Shown here piece after piece: positions 45,075 through 53,546 of a stretch of 64,000 nt of DNA. Source of the stretch: Flammeovirgaceae bacterium UBA5008 (GTDB taxonomy: Bacteria > Bacteroidota > Bacteroidia > Cytophagales > Cyclobacteriaceae). How positions within the stretch are numbered: position 1 is the stretch's first letter; each line of letters starts with the position of its first letter. Location of the stretch: positions 7,426-71,425 of the forward strand of contig DGYK01000042.1 in assembly GCA_002398365.1 (NCBI GenBank). Reading direction: 5' to 3'. The translations under genes were made by a program, and so were the position numbers. Under the pieces are notes generated by a model. The model had not been told where the DNA came from, did no database searches, and worked only from the letters and a program-made list of their open reading frames with translations.

Positions 45075-46253
45075 TTACATTCGTTCGATTACAATAGCCG
45101 AGGCACCACCACCACCATTGCAAATGCCGGCAACACCAATCGAAGCATTATTTTGTTTCAACACGTTGGCCAATGTTATGGTAATACGGGCACCCGATGC
45201 ACCGAGTGGATGTCCTAAAGCAACTGCGCCTCCGTTTACATTCACTTTCGATGGATCGATTTCTAATAACTTGTTGTTGGCAATCGCCACAGCTGAGAAG
45301 GCTTCGTTGATTTCGTAAAAGCCCACATCGCCTTTTTCTACTCCGGCCATCTTCATCGCTTTCGGAATGGCGAGCGAAGGAGCAGTAGTAAACCACATCG
45401 GGTCGTGTGCTGCATCGGCAAAGCCTCTGATCTTCGCTATCGGAGTAATGCCCAATTCCTTTGCTTTCTCTTTGCTCATCAGGATCACCGCTGCTGCTCC
45501 ATCATTGATAGTAGACGCATTCGCTGCGGTTACCGTTCCTTCTTTGGTGAACACTGGTTTCAGTCCGGGGATCTTATCAAAGTTCACATTCTTATATTCT
45601 TCGTCTTCTGCGAACAGTGTTACATCGCCTTTCTTGCCGATTAACTCTACGGGCACCACTTCATCTTTGAATTTACCCGCAGCCCAAGCAGCAGCCGACA
45701 GTTTGTAAGAGTTGATCGCGTAGTTGTCCTGATCCTGGCGAGAGATGTTCATTTCTTTGGCAGTATTGTCTGCACACACGCCCATCGCACAGTGATTGTA
45801 TACATCAGTTAAACCATCATACGTCAACCCATCCAATAATTCGCCATTGCCATATTTGAAACCGTAGCGTGCTTTCAACAAATAGTAGGGGATGTTGCTC
45901 ATGCTTTCCATGCCACCTGCCAACACCACATCGTTCTGACCGAGCATTATGGACTGTGCACCCAACATGATGGCTTTCATTCCACTGGCGCAAACTTTAT
46001 TCACCAACGTGCAAGGAATATTGTAGCCCAGACCGGCTGCAACGGCAACCTGCGTAGCCGGAGCTTGCTGCAGTCCCGCAGAAATCACATTTCCGAAGTA
46101 TACTTCCTGAATGTGCTTGGCATCCAGATTGATTTTTTTGAGCGCGCCCTTCACAGCAGTGGCGCCCAATTGAACAGCTGTTTGCGAGGCTAGGCTTCCG
46201 CCAAAACTACCAATGGGAGTGCGTACCGCAGCAACAATATATACTTCCTTCAT
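45075..46253 (-). CDS. Acetyl-CoA C-acetyltransferase (thiolase)
   Basis: ATG 46253 gives 392 residues, the normal thiolase length. The nucleophile is C88 in NKVCASGMKAIM, the NEAF motif and GHPLGASGAR give the His, and CNGGGGAS supplies the second catalytic cysteine near the C-terminus. It condenses two acetyl-CoA or cleaves acetoacetyl-CoA (biosynthetic or degradative not separable here). It is followed by a terminator and preceded by the acyl-CoA dehydrogenase gene 158 bp upstream. Confidence 0.94.
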   Translation of the reverse strand: MKEVYIVAAVRTPIGSFGGSLASQTAVQLGATAVKGALKKINLDAKHIQEVYFGNVISAGLQQAPATQVAVAAGLGYNIPCTLVNKVCASGMKAIMLGAQSIMLGQNDVVLAGGMESMSNIPYYLLKARYGFKYGNGELLDGLTYDGLTDVYNHCAMGVCADNTAKEMNISRQDQDNYAINSYKLSAAAWAAGKFKDEVVPVELIGKKGDVTLFAEDEEYKNVNFDKIPGLKPVFTKEGTVTAANASTINDGAAAVILMSKEKAKELGITPIAKIRGFADAAHDPMWFTTAPSLAIPKAMKMAGVEKGDVGFYEINEAFSAVAIANNKLLEIDPSKVNVNGGAVALGHPLGASGARITITLANVLKQNNASIGVAGICNGGGGASAIVIERM

Positions 46254-46411
46254 AAAATGAGTTTTAGGATTGATTTTCAGGCGGCAAGTTAACGGTTTTT
46301 GGTCATAAAAGCGCGATTGCAACGGTTTGCATTGATTTTTGTTGTTTCAAGCAAAGGCGCTAATTTTTTCCAATAGGCTCGATTACTCCTTTACCTCTTT
46401 GCGAGAGAATA

Positions 46412-48214
46412 CTAATCAAACAGCTCCTTCTTCTTCACGTTGGTCAAAAAATCTTCGTCCAGTAAAGTTTGGGCACAAGCTGCGGCATGGGTCAACTCGT
46501 AGCGGAAGAAGAACTTCATCGTCACAATCTTGCCTTCATAAAATTCCTGACTTTGATTCTTAAAGTTACCCGCATCAATATTGCGTTGTGCCACCACGGC
46601 TTGCTTCAGCCACTGCCACGCAATCACCACATAACTCATTTGTTCCATAAACACCGTTGCATCGGCTAAGTAGCGATCAATGTTGGTAGGAGCGAAGGTG
46701 CTGAGATGTGCCAGCACTTGTTGAATGCGCTTCCACTCAGCGTCTAATTGCTGCGCGTATTTTTTCAACGTGCTTAACTTACTGGCGGATTGAACAGCAG
46801 ACTGAATCTCTTCACCCAAAATGGCTAAAGCTCTTCCTTTTTCCATCACTACTTTTCTTCCCAGCAAGTCGATGGATTGAATGCCGGTGGTACCTTCGTA
46901 CAGCGACATGATTTTCAAATCACGATAGTGTTGTTGTACGGGAAAGTCCATGGTGAAACCATACCCTCCTAAAGTTTGGATGGCCAACGCTGCCGAGCGA
47001 CTTCCTTGTTCGGAAGAATATGTTTTCACAATAGGCGTGAGTAGTTCAAGTAACAGCAGACTGTTCTTTTTTGCTTCGCCTTCGGTGCCGTGTACCAAAT
47101 CCGATAATCGGTTGCACTCCATTACCAAGGAGAGCGCTCCTTCGGCAATCGCTTTCTGCGTGAGCAGCATGCGCTGCACATCGGGATGATTGATGATGAG
47201 GGTAGGTGGCTTCAATGGATCTTTTTCGCTGGCCAATCTTCCTTGCGGGCGCTCGCTCGTGTATTGCAATGAAGCCTGATACGCAGCCATCGCTACCGAA
47301 GCTGCATCGAGCCCCACGCTGATGCGTGCTTCGTTCATCATTTGGAACATGTAACCCAATCCTTTGTGTGGTTCGCCTACAAGCCAACCTCTGCATTGAT
47401 CTTTGTCGCCAAACACCAAGTGTGTGGTGCAATAGCCGCGTTGTCCCATCTTTTGAAAATCTCCGGCACAGAACACATCATTGGGTGTCAGCGAACCATC
47501 TTTCTCGGGCCAGAATTTAGGAATAATAAAAAGCGAAATACCTTTCACTCCGGCAGGCGCACCTTCAATGCGCGCGAGTGTTAAGTGTACAAAGTTCGAG
47601 CATGCTTCATGCTGACCACCGGAGATAAATATTTTTTGTCCTTTGATTTTATAGAAGCCATCACCCATGGGCTTTGCACTGGTGGTGATATCTGTAAGAG
47701 AACTTCCGGCTTGAGGCTCGGTGAGTGCCATGGTGCCTTGCCATTTGCCGGCAAAGATGTTGGGAACGAAAGTGTTGATTTGTTCCTCGGTGCCGAAGCT
47801 GGTAATCAAAGCGGCCGAGCCTGCCGACAAACTGAAATATCCCTGACAACTGTTGTTGGCCGCCATGAAAATATGCTGCGCGGTGTTGAAGATCATCATG
47901 GGCAATTGCATGCCACCGTGGTCGAACGAGGCACCACCGCCAATCCATCCATTTTCCGCTGCCTGATGAATGATGGTTTTTAATTGCGGATGTGTCTTTA
48001 CGCCACCATTACCATCGTAGAGTGCAGGTTGCGCGTCCATTTCTTTAAAGTATGGCGCCATGTCGCGGTCGGCAAGCAACTTGGCTGCTTCAATCATCAT
48101 CCACGCTTCTTCCCAATTGAGGTGCGCGAAGCGCGGCAATGAAAAGATATCGGTTACTTGATGTACTTCCTGTAGAAGAAACTTATTATGTTCGATGCTG
48201 GTGTAGCGGCTCAT
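46412..48214 (-). CDS. Acyl-CoA dehydrogenase with C-terminal extension
   Basis: A 600-residue FAD enzyme oxidising acyl-CoA to enoyl-CoA. TEPQAGSSLTDI and FISGGQHE form the FAD-binding middle domain; the catalytic glutamate is in SLYEGTTGIQSIDLLGRK. About 150 residues follow the usual core, the form with C-terminal helical extension common in long acyl-CoA dehydrogenases. A repeat array lies immediately upstream of ATG 48214. Chain-length preference cannot be told. Confidence 0.92.
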   Translation of the reverse strand: MSRYTSIEHNKFLLQEVHQVTDIFSLPRFAHLNWEEAWMMIEAAKLLADRDMAPYFKEMDAQPALYDGNGGVKTHPQLKTIIHQAAENGWIGGGASFDHGGMQLPMMIFNTAQHIFMAANNSCQGYFSLSAGSAALITSFGTEEQINTFVPNIFAGKWQGTMALTEPQAGSSLTDITTSAKPMGDGFYKIKGQKIFISGGQHEACSNFVHLTLARIEGAPAGVKGISLFIIPKFWPEKDGSLTPNDVFCAGDFQKMGQRGYCTTHLVFGDKDQCRGWLVGEPHKGLGYMFQMMNEARISVGLDAASVAMAAYQASLQYTSERPQGRLASEKDPLKPPTLIINHPDVQRMLLTQKAIAEGALSLVMECNRLSDLVHGTEGEAKKNSLLLLELLTPIVKTYSSEQGSRSAALAIQTLGGYGFTMDFPVQQHYRDLKIMSLYEGTTGIQSIDLLGRKVVMEKGRALAILGEEIQSAVQSASKLSTLKKYAQQLDAEWKRIQQVLAHLSTFAPTNIDRYLADATVFMEQMSYVVIAWQWLKQAVVAQRNIDAGNFKNQSQEFYEGKIVTMKFFFRYELTHAAACAQTLLDEDFLTNVKKKELFD

Positions 48215-48221
48215 GGTGGTG

Positions 48222-48300
48222 GTTGTTACTGGTTGCGGGTTGCTAGTTTTTGGTTTCTGGTTTCTGGTTTCTAGTTGCTAGTTTCTGGTTGCTGGTTTCC
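48222..48300. repeat. Tandem GGTTTCTGGTTGCTAG-type repeat before the acyl-CoA dehydrogenase
   Basis: Seven-base units such as GGTTACT, GGTTGCT, GTTTCTG and GTTTCTA fill about 80 bp directly upstream of ATG 48214. In the gene's own sense these read as A-rich AGAAACC/AGCAACC units. Same type as 6421-6484 and 49917-49949. Confidence 0.75.
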
Positions 48301-48399
48301 TGACTTTCGAATATAAAAAAAGGATTACAAATTTCATGTGATTTGTTAGCGAATCCATTCTGCCGCTAAGCCACTAAGGAAATGAGTTTTACTTATACA

Positions 48400-48443
48400 T
48401 TGTCAATTGCCCATTTGTCTTCCGATAGCTTTCGGAATGTCAA
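48400..48443. repeat. TTGTCAATTGCCCATTTGTC repeat and small hairpin
   Basis: The 20-mer TTGTCAATTGCCCATTTGTC occurs here (48400-48419) and again at 49131-49150. It is followed by TTCCGA/TCGGAA (48420-48425 with 48432-48437), a short hairpin. Lies 3' of the alpha/beta hydrolase gene; the rest of the 48301-48399 gap shows only a CCACTAAGG-type repeat fragment. Confidence 0.6.
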
Positions 48444-48446
48444 CTG

Positions 48447-49082
48447 TTATGTGATCTTTTCGCGAATCCATTGGGAAACGATCGGGGCGTGGGTGTGAAC
48501 GATCAAATGGCCACCATCCGCAACGGTAAAATCGGCATGACGGAAGGGTAGGAGACGATCGCTGTCGCCATGAATCTGAGAGATTGGCAACGGCTCACTT
48601 CGATTGTTCCATGTGATGATTTGGTGGATCGCCCAACGAAGAAAGTAGGGATCAGTCGCAGCCAAAATAGCACGCAGCAGTTCTTTATCTTCGTTTTGAG
48701 TTATTCCAAAAATCCAATCTTGCAGCGCATTTCCTTTCTTCATCCAATGAATGGGTATCCACCGGTGAATAGGCAAATAGCGCAACATTCGAAAGTAAAA
48801 TGGAATAGCATTTGAATCTCGTGCTGACGAAATTAAAATCACTTTCTCTGGCGCTACTTGCGTGGCTATCTCCGTTGCCATCATGCCACCAAACGAAACA
48901 CCGATCAAAATAGGGTTTGGTGATTTGATTTGAGTTGATAGTCGTTGGGCATAACTCTTCATCGTATCATCGGGCAATGGCTTGATCCATTCGATGTAAT
49001 GAACTTCAAATCCGGATAAATCCAACCGATCAAAGATTCTTTTGTCGGCACCCAACCCGCTGAGTAGGTAAATGGTTTTCAA
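48447..49082 (-). CDS. Alpha/beta hydrolase
   Basis: A small alpha/beta hydrolase of 211 residues when begun at TTG 49082 (KTIYLLSGLGADKRIF). A TTG at 49130 would add 16 residues, but that stretch is low-complexity intergenic sequence (AATCACAAATCAAAAATC), so the inner start is preferred. The nucleophile elbow is GVSFGG, the acid is likely the Asp in IHGDSDRLLP, and the His is in DGGHLIVH. Reaction unknown; the neighbours suggest acyl-ester or thioester work. Confidence 0.8.
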   Translation of the reverse strand: MKTIYLLSGLGADKRIFDRLDLSGFEVHYIEWIKPLPDDTMKSYAQRLSTQIKSPNPILIGVSFGGMMATEIATQVAPEKVILISSARDSNAIPFYFRMLRYLPIHRWIPIHWMKKGNALQDWIFGITQNEDKELLRAILAATDPYFLRWAIHQIITWNNRSEPLPISQIHGDSDRLLPFRHADFTVADGGHLIVHTHAPIVSQWIREKIT

Positions 49083-49129
49083 CTGATAGTTAGATGTTGA
49101 TTTAAGATTTTTGATTTGTGATTTACACA

Positions 49130-49165
49130 ATTGTCAATTGCCCATTTGTCAACTGTCAATTGACT
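49130..49165. repeat. TTGTCAATTGCCCATTTGTC repeat
   Basis: Between the hydrolase and the SDR gene the motif TTGTCAATTGCCCATTTGTC is followed by AACTGTCAATTGAC, rich in the palindrome CAATTG. Same family as 48400-48419 and 49958-49990. Confidence 0.6.
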
Positions 49166-49171
49166 TGTAAT

Positions 49172-49909
49172 CTACCTCGCAGCTCCTCCATCAATCGTCA
49201 AACAAATTCCACTCACGAAAGACGCTTCATCGGAAGCTAAATACAAATAACCATTGGCAATGTCATCGGGCACGCCCCACTTGCCTACGGGTATGTGTGC
49301 GAGACTTTGTTTGCGTACTTCCTCGGGCATGGCATCGGTCATAGCGGTTTGTATGAATCCGGGGGCAATGCAATTGGCAGTAATTCCAAAACGACCTAAC
49401 TCCAGCGCCCACACTTTGGTCATGCCGATGATGGCGGATTTGGTTGCCACGTAGTTGGTTTGTCCGTAGTTGCCACGAATCGCCACATTGGACGAAGCCG
49501 AAACGATACGTCCGTAGTTTTGCTCTTTCATGATGGGAACCACCGCTTGCGTGCAGTTGAATACACCCGTGAGATTGACGGAGATGACATCATCCCATTC
49601 CTGCTTCGACATTTTTATAAGTGTGCGATCTTTGGTGATGCCGGCATTGTTAATCAGAATGTCGATGCGACCAAAATGATTTTTAGCTTCTGCGACTGCC
49701 GCGTTCACCGCTTCCTGATCGGCAACAGACACTTTTTGAAAGAGTGCTTGCGCACCATCACTGATTAAATCATTGACTACTTGTTGTCCTTTGTCGGTGA
49801 CATCCCACAGAATAATTTTTGCACCTTCTTTGGCAAAACGTTTCGCGGTAGCGAGACCAATTCCATTAGCTCCTCCGGTGATTAATGCTACTTTATCTTT
49901 TAATCGCAT
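49172..49909 (-). CDS. SDR oxidoreductase, FabG/PhaB-like 3-oxoacyl reductase
   Basis: A 245-residue classical SDR. TGGANGIG (11-18) binds NAD(P)H, NNAG is at 87-90, and the catalytic set is S139/S140, Y153 and K157 (YVATK). NSTNVAI-type strand and a closing GICLTIDGGAAR are FabG-like. It would reduce 3-oxoacyl-ACP or acetoacetyl-CoA; with a thiolase nearby, acetoacetyl-CoA reductase is plausible. It is preceded directly by a repeat array at 49917. Confidence 0.88.
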   Translation of the reverse strand: MRLKDKVALITGGANGIGLATAKRFAKEGAKIILWDVTDKGQQVVNDLISDGAQALFQKVSVADQEAVNAAVAEAKNHFGRIDILINNAGITKDRTLIKMSKQEWDDVISVNLTGVFNCTQAVVPIMKEQNYGRIVSASSNVAIRGNYGQTNYVATKSAIIGMTKVWALELGRFGITANCIAPGFIQTAMTDAMPEEVRKQSLAHIPVGKWGVPDDIANGYLYLASDEASFVSGICLTIDGGAAR

Positions 49910-49916
49910 GGCTTTT

Positions 49917-49990
49917 GCTGGTTACTGGTTTCTTGTATCTTGTTTCTGGATACACGATTGTCAATTGCTCGTTTGTAAATTGTCAATTGA
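49917..49990. repeat. Composite of both intergenic repeat types
   Basis: GCTGGTTACTGGTTTCTTG units (49917-49949) are followed by ATTGTCAATTGC and ATTGTCAATTGA (49958-49990). This joins the two repeat families in one gap, between the SDR gene and the fusion oxidoreductase. Confidence 0.65.
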
Positions 49991-49991
49991 T

Positions 49992-51494
49992 TCAATACAG
50001 TGCTGTCAACAACTCACCTACATAAGCAGGTTTAGATTCTCCTTCGATTTCGATGACTGCTTCCATCATCAGTTTGATGCCGTTGTTGGGCATGTCTTCG
50101 GCTTGCACAATTTTTCCGGTCATGCGTATTCTGCTTCCCGACTTCACCGCTACCGGAAACCGCGCTTTGTTTAATCCGTAGTTGATGGACGTAGCTGCAC
50201 CTTCAATCTCAATTAATTCATAAAAGAATTTAGCCGCCAGCGACATCGTTAAGTATCCGTGGGCGATTGTTTTGCCTCCCGGCAGAAACTGTTTAGCACG
50301 CTCTACATCTACGTGAATCCATTGCTGATCTTGGGTCGCATCCGCGAAAGCGCTGATCGTTTCTTGTGTCACCGTAAACCAATCGGTGACACCCAGCGAT
50401 TGCCCCACATATTTCTTAATGTCTTTGAATGGAATGCGCAACGGCTTCGCAATGACATTTGATTTCACAACTTCCACCGGCTTACTTTCTTTCGCTACAA
50501 TGGGTTCTTCGATCCAGTCGCCTACTTTCACCACCGCTTTGCCCACCACTTTCCGATCCATCAAATCGTGCAATGCCTGCGGTGCTTCGTTGAGCGAATA
50601 GATTTTATGAATATGCTGACGAATGGCTCCACTCTTCATCATACCGAGCAGTTCACCCAGATTCTGTAAACTCTGTTGTGGTTCGCGCTCTGCAAAGCTT
50701 CCCCAGAATACGCCCATGATCGCGCAACCTTTTAGCAAGGGAAGATTGGCCGGAAACTGCGGTATCTCTCCGGTGGTAAATCCTACTACCAGATATCGAC
50801 CTTTCCACGCGATGGATCGTAATGCCTGCTCGGCCAGTTTGCCGCCCACGGCATCGTATATGACATCCACACCTTTCTCTTGCGTAATCTCTTTCAGTTG
50901 CGCGCGCAAATCTTCTTTGGAATAATCGATGACATGCGTGGCTCCTTTTTCTTTGCAGATGGCAAGCTTCTCAGCGGTCGATGCCGCAGCGATGACCGTG
51001 GCGCCCATTACTTTGCCCAACTCCACCGCAGCTAATCCTACACCGCCTGCCGCACCCATCACCAGCAAGGTTTCTCCGGCCTTTAATTGTGCGCGATCCT
51101 TCAGAGCGTGGTAGGAGGTACCGTACGTGTAGAGCGTGCAGGCTCCGTTTATAAAATCCATGCCGGGCGGCATCGGAAAAACACGGTTCGCTTTCACAAT
51201 TACTTTCTCAGCAAAGCCACCCCATCCGCACAGCGCTACCACTCGGTCGCCTGCTTTGAGGTGCTTGACTTTCGCACCCACACTTTCAATGATGCCCGAT
51301 ACTTCACCTCCGGGTGCAAAGGGCAATTCGGGTTTAAATTGATATTTGTTTTGAATGATTAACAGATCGGGAAAGTTGACGCCACAGGCTTTCACCTGAA
51401 TGCACACTTCACTTTCGCCCACAGGCGGCAAGGTGAGTTCGTCTAATACCAGTGAATCGGGGAGACCAAAGTTTTTGCAGATAATTGCCTTCAT
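49992..51494 (-). CDS. Fusion: quinone-oxidoreductase-like MDR domain plus MaoC-like hydratase
   Basis: ATG 51494 gives 500 residues. Residues 1 to about 325 are a zinc-free medium-chain reductase/quinone oxidoreductase (MKAIICKNFG, GVNFPDLL, the coenzyme loop VMGAAGGVGLAAVELGK). Residues about 350-500 are a MaoC hot-dog domain: TDWFTVTQETISAFADATQD with QQWIH carries the Asp/His hydratase pair, and GGKTIAHGYLTMSL follows. The fused form pairs a reductase (enoyl-CoA or quinone) with an (R)-specific enoyl-CoA hydratase. It ends 83 bp before the SDR start. Confidence 0.88.
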   Translation of the reverse strand: MKAIICKNFGLPDSLVLDELTLPPVGESEVCIQVKACGVNFPDLLIIQNKYQFKPELPFAPGGEVSGIIESVGAKVKHLKAGDRVVALCGWGGFAEKVIVKANRVFPMPPGMDFINGACTLYTYGTSYHALKDRAQLKAGETLLVMGAAGGVGLAAVELGKVMGATVIAAASTAEKLAICKEKGATHVIDYSKEDLRAQLKEITQEKGVDVIYDAVGGKLAEQALRSIAWKGRYLVVGFTTGEIPQFPANLPLLKGCAIMGVFWGSFAEREPQQSLQNLGELLGMMKSGAIRQHIHKIYSLNEAPQALHDLMDRKVVGKAVVKVGDWIEEPIVAKESKPVEVVKSNVIAKPLRIPFKDIKKYVGQSLGVTDWFTVTQETISAFADATQDQQWIHVDVERAKQFLPGGKTIAHGYLTMSLAAKFFYELIEIEGAATSINYGLNKARFPVAVKSGSRIRMTGKIVQAEDMPNNGIKLMMEAVIEIEGESKPAYVGELLTALY

Positions 51495-51539
51495 AAGAAT
51501 GTGTCGTACCCACAAGATACACTTTTGCGGGTAAAATTC

Positions 51540-52430
51540 TTACCAATCGGGCTTGCCTTTGTCTTTGGGTTTGGTAGCCTTGCGTTTGTTTTGTTGCAGG
51601 TATTGCACCTCCTGATTTTTCATCGCTTCGAGAATCATCTTGGCTTTTTCCTCGCTCATATTCATCTCTTTCAACTTTTCGCTGGAAGGAGGCGGTTGCT
51701 TTTGTTCGTCTTTCTTTTTCTGCTCGTCTTCTTTCTCTTGCTGCTCTTTTTCCTTTTGCTCTTTTTCTTTCTCCTCTTTGCTCTTGTCTTTCTGATCTTT
51801 CTTATCCTGATCTTTCTTATCCTGGTCCTTCTTATCCTGATCCTTTTTTTCCTGGTCTTTCTTTTCCTGATCTTTCTTCTGTTGATCTTTTTTGTCTTGT
51901 TCTTTCTGATCTTTCTTTTGATCCTTCTGGTCTTTTTTCTGATCGTCTTTCTTATCCTGATCTTTTTTGTCCTTGTTCTTTTCGTCTTGCTTCTTTTTGT
52001 CTTCCAGCTTCTTCTTCACCACTTCGTAGTTGTAGCGCGCCTCATTGTTTTCGGGGGCAGCTTTCAGCGCCTGCTTAAAGTAGTTCAATGCTTCCTCCAG
52101 TTTTTCCTGGTTGTTGGCCATCACACCCAGTTGCTGATTAGCTACCGAGCTGATCCGTTTGTTCTGGCTTTGAGTCAGTTGCTGATACGCATTTTGTGCA
52201 TGCGTAGTATCGTTCAATTGAAAATAGGCATTCGCCAGATTGGCGCGCACTTCCTCTTCATTTACACCCAGTGAGTCGATCAGGTACGAATACTTTTGCA
52301 CAGCGGTTTTAAAGTCGCCCGATAAGTAAGCTTTTTTCGCTTCTGCTTTCGCTGAATTGATTTTGCTGATCTTGCCCGGATCGATGAGCAGGAGGGAACT
52401 AATCAAAAAGAGATAGACCGTCTTCATCAT
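51540..52430 (-). CDS. batC: TPR protein with KKDQD repeats, BatC-like
   Basis: A 296-residue protein with a signal peptide, TPR-type helices at about residues 30-135 (AYLSGDFKTAVQKYSYL, NQEKLEEALNYFKQAL), then a Lys/Asp/Gln/Glu tract from 138 to 245 consisting largely of KKDQD, KKDQE and variants, and a C-terminal EMNMSEEKAKMILEAMKNQE helix. The layout matches BatC of Bacteroidota aerotolerance loci. The tract is encoded by ~15-bp tandem repeats (51786-51968). It overlaps batB by 4 bases. Confidence 0.83.
   Translation of the reverse strand: MMKTVYLFLISSLLLIDPGKISKINSAKAEAKKAYLSGDFKTAVQKYSYLIDSLGVNEEEVRANLANAYFQLNDTTHAQNAYQQLTQSQNKRISSVANQQLGVMANNQEKLEEALNYFKQALKAAPENNEARYNYEVVKKKLEDKKKQDEKNKDKKDQDKKDDQKKDQKDQKKDQKEQDKKDQQKKDQEKKDQEKKDQDKKDQDKKDQDKKDQKDKSKEEKEKEQKEKEQQEKEDEQKKKDEQKQPPPSSEKLKEMNMSEEKAKMILEAMKNQEVQYLQQNKRKATKPKDKGKPDW
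51786..51968. repeat. 15-bp tandem repeat inside batC
   Basis: On the minus strand, units like AAGAAAGATCAGGAT encode KKDQD. About a dozen imperfect units are visible, so the length may vary between strains. Confidence 0.75.
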
Positions 52431-53398
52431 ATCGTTACCGTTCGGATGCTCAATAAAATATCCAATACTAAAAGAACCAAAGCCGCCAGTAGAAAATAGA
52501 AATACTGGTTGGCCGATACATCTACCATGCGCGTGTCGCGCAATTCGCCTTCAATCTTGCTGATGGTGTTGATCAACCGGTTCACATCATTCCGCGACTC
52601 GTTGATTTCAAAATACTGCCCATCGGTTTTGCTGGCCAGTGCTTTTAACGAACCGGCATTCAATTTAGATACAATGGTGTTGCCGCGCTGGTCGGTTTTG
52701 TATCCGCGGCCGGATTGAATCTGACTACCGCGGGCGGTGCCGACTCCCAGCGTAAATAGTTTGATGTTGTTGTCTTCCACATCGCGGGCCATCTCATCGG
52801 TTTCCTCACCAAAGTCTTCGCCATCGCTAATCAGCACAATCACCTTCGACTTCTGTTCAGACCTGGGCCCTTCTTTCTGTTCAGTCAGTTTCTTCAATGC
52901 CATTTTGATAGGCGGGCCAAAGTCCGTGCCACTGCTGGGTACCAGACTGGTGTTCATTGTTTCGATGAAGAGGTTGAGTGCGTTTTGATCGTAGGTGAGG
53001 GGGCACTGCATGAACGCCTCGCTGGAGAAGATGATCACCCCCACGCGGTCGGAGTTGAAGGCCGCCACGATCTTTTTCATTTCAAACTTGATCTTTTCGA
53101 GGCGGGTAGGTTGCACATCAAAGGCATCCATGGACTTGGAAAGATCCACGCAGATCATAATGTCTTTGCCAACTGATTTGATTTCACGCTTCGATCCGCC
53201 ATAGGAGGGGCCCATGATGGCGATGATCACCAACGCGAAGAAGGCGGTGCGGGTAAATAGTTTGATCAAAACGGTATAAAAGGGCGTATGCAGCACCCGG
53301 CTGATGCGCCATAGTTTTGCCACATACAGTGCATAGAATAGCACAAACAGCCCTACGCCACCCAGCTCTACCCACCCGAAATCTCTAAACCACGTCAT
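52427..53398 (-). CDS. batB: BatB-like membrane VWA-domain protein
   Basis: A 323-residue protein with helices at about 12-29, 48-63 and near the C-terminus (YFYFLLAALVLLVLDILL), enclosing a periplasmic VWA domain. The MIDAS motif is D85-L-S-K-S (DLSKS) with the threonine in GTDFGPP and the Asp in ISDGEDFG. Such proteins come in BatA/BatB pairs, but here no BatA is upstream: the next gene is divergent. It is translationally coupled to batC. Confidence 0.88.
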   Translation of the reverse strand: MTWFRDFGWVELGGVGLFVLFYALYVAKLWRISRVLHTPFYTVLIKLFTRTAFFALVIIAIMGPSYGGSKREIKSVGKDIMICVDLSKSMDAFDVQPTRLEKIKFEMKKIVAAFNSDRVGVIIFSSEAFMQCPLTYDQNALNLFIETMNTSLVPSSGTDFGPPIKMALKKLTEQKEGPRSEQKSKVIVLISDGEDFGEETDEMARDVEDNNIKLFTLGVGTARGSQIQSGRGYKTDQRGNTIVSKLNAGSLKALASKTDGQYFEINESRNDVNRLINTISKIEGELRDTRMVDVSANQYFYFLLAALVLLVLDILLSIRTVTI

Positions 53399-53546
53399 GC
53401 CACAATTCTTAACAATTACAAAAATATGTTTTTTTGATTAGTCAAATGCAAAATCATTACTTTTCCGATGTTTGAAAAGTAGATTAAGTTTTGATTACCA
53501 AGCAACCCGTTGGAATAGCGGTGCATCTGAAGGACAAATGGTCATT

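Noticed and set aside
49083..49130. Outer TTG start for the alpha/beta hydrolase
   Set aside because: The added residues are encoded by AT-rich intergenic repeat-like sequence; the inner TTG begins the conserved first strand.
51501..52274. Plus-strand open frame of 257 codons made almost only of hydrophobic residues
   Set aside because: It is the antisense image of the Lys/Asp/Gln tract of batC; the minus-strand frame has a signal peptide, TPR helices and operon coupling.
53472..53546. Longer start of the GH-like lipoprotein
   Set aside because: It would bury the lipoprotein signal sequence behind 25 polar residues.
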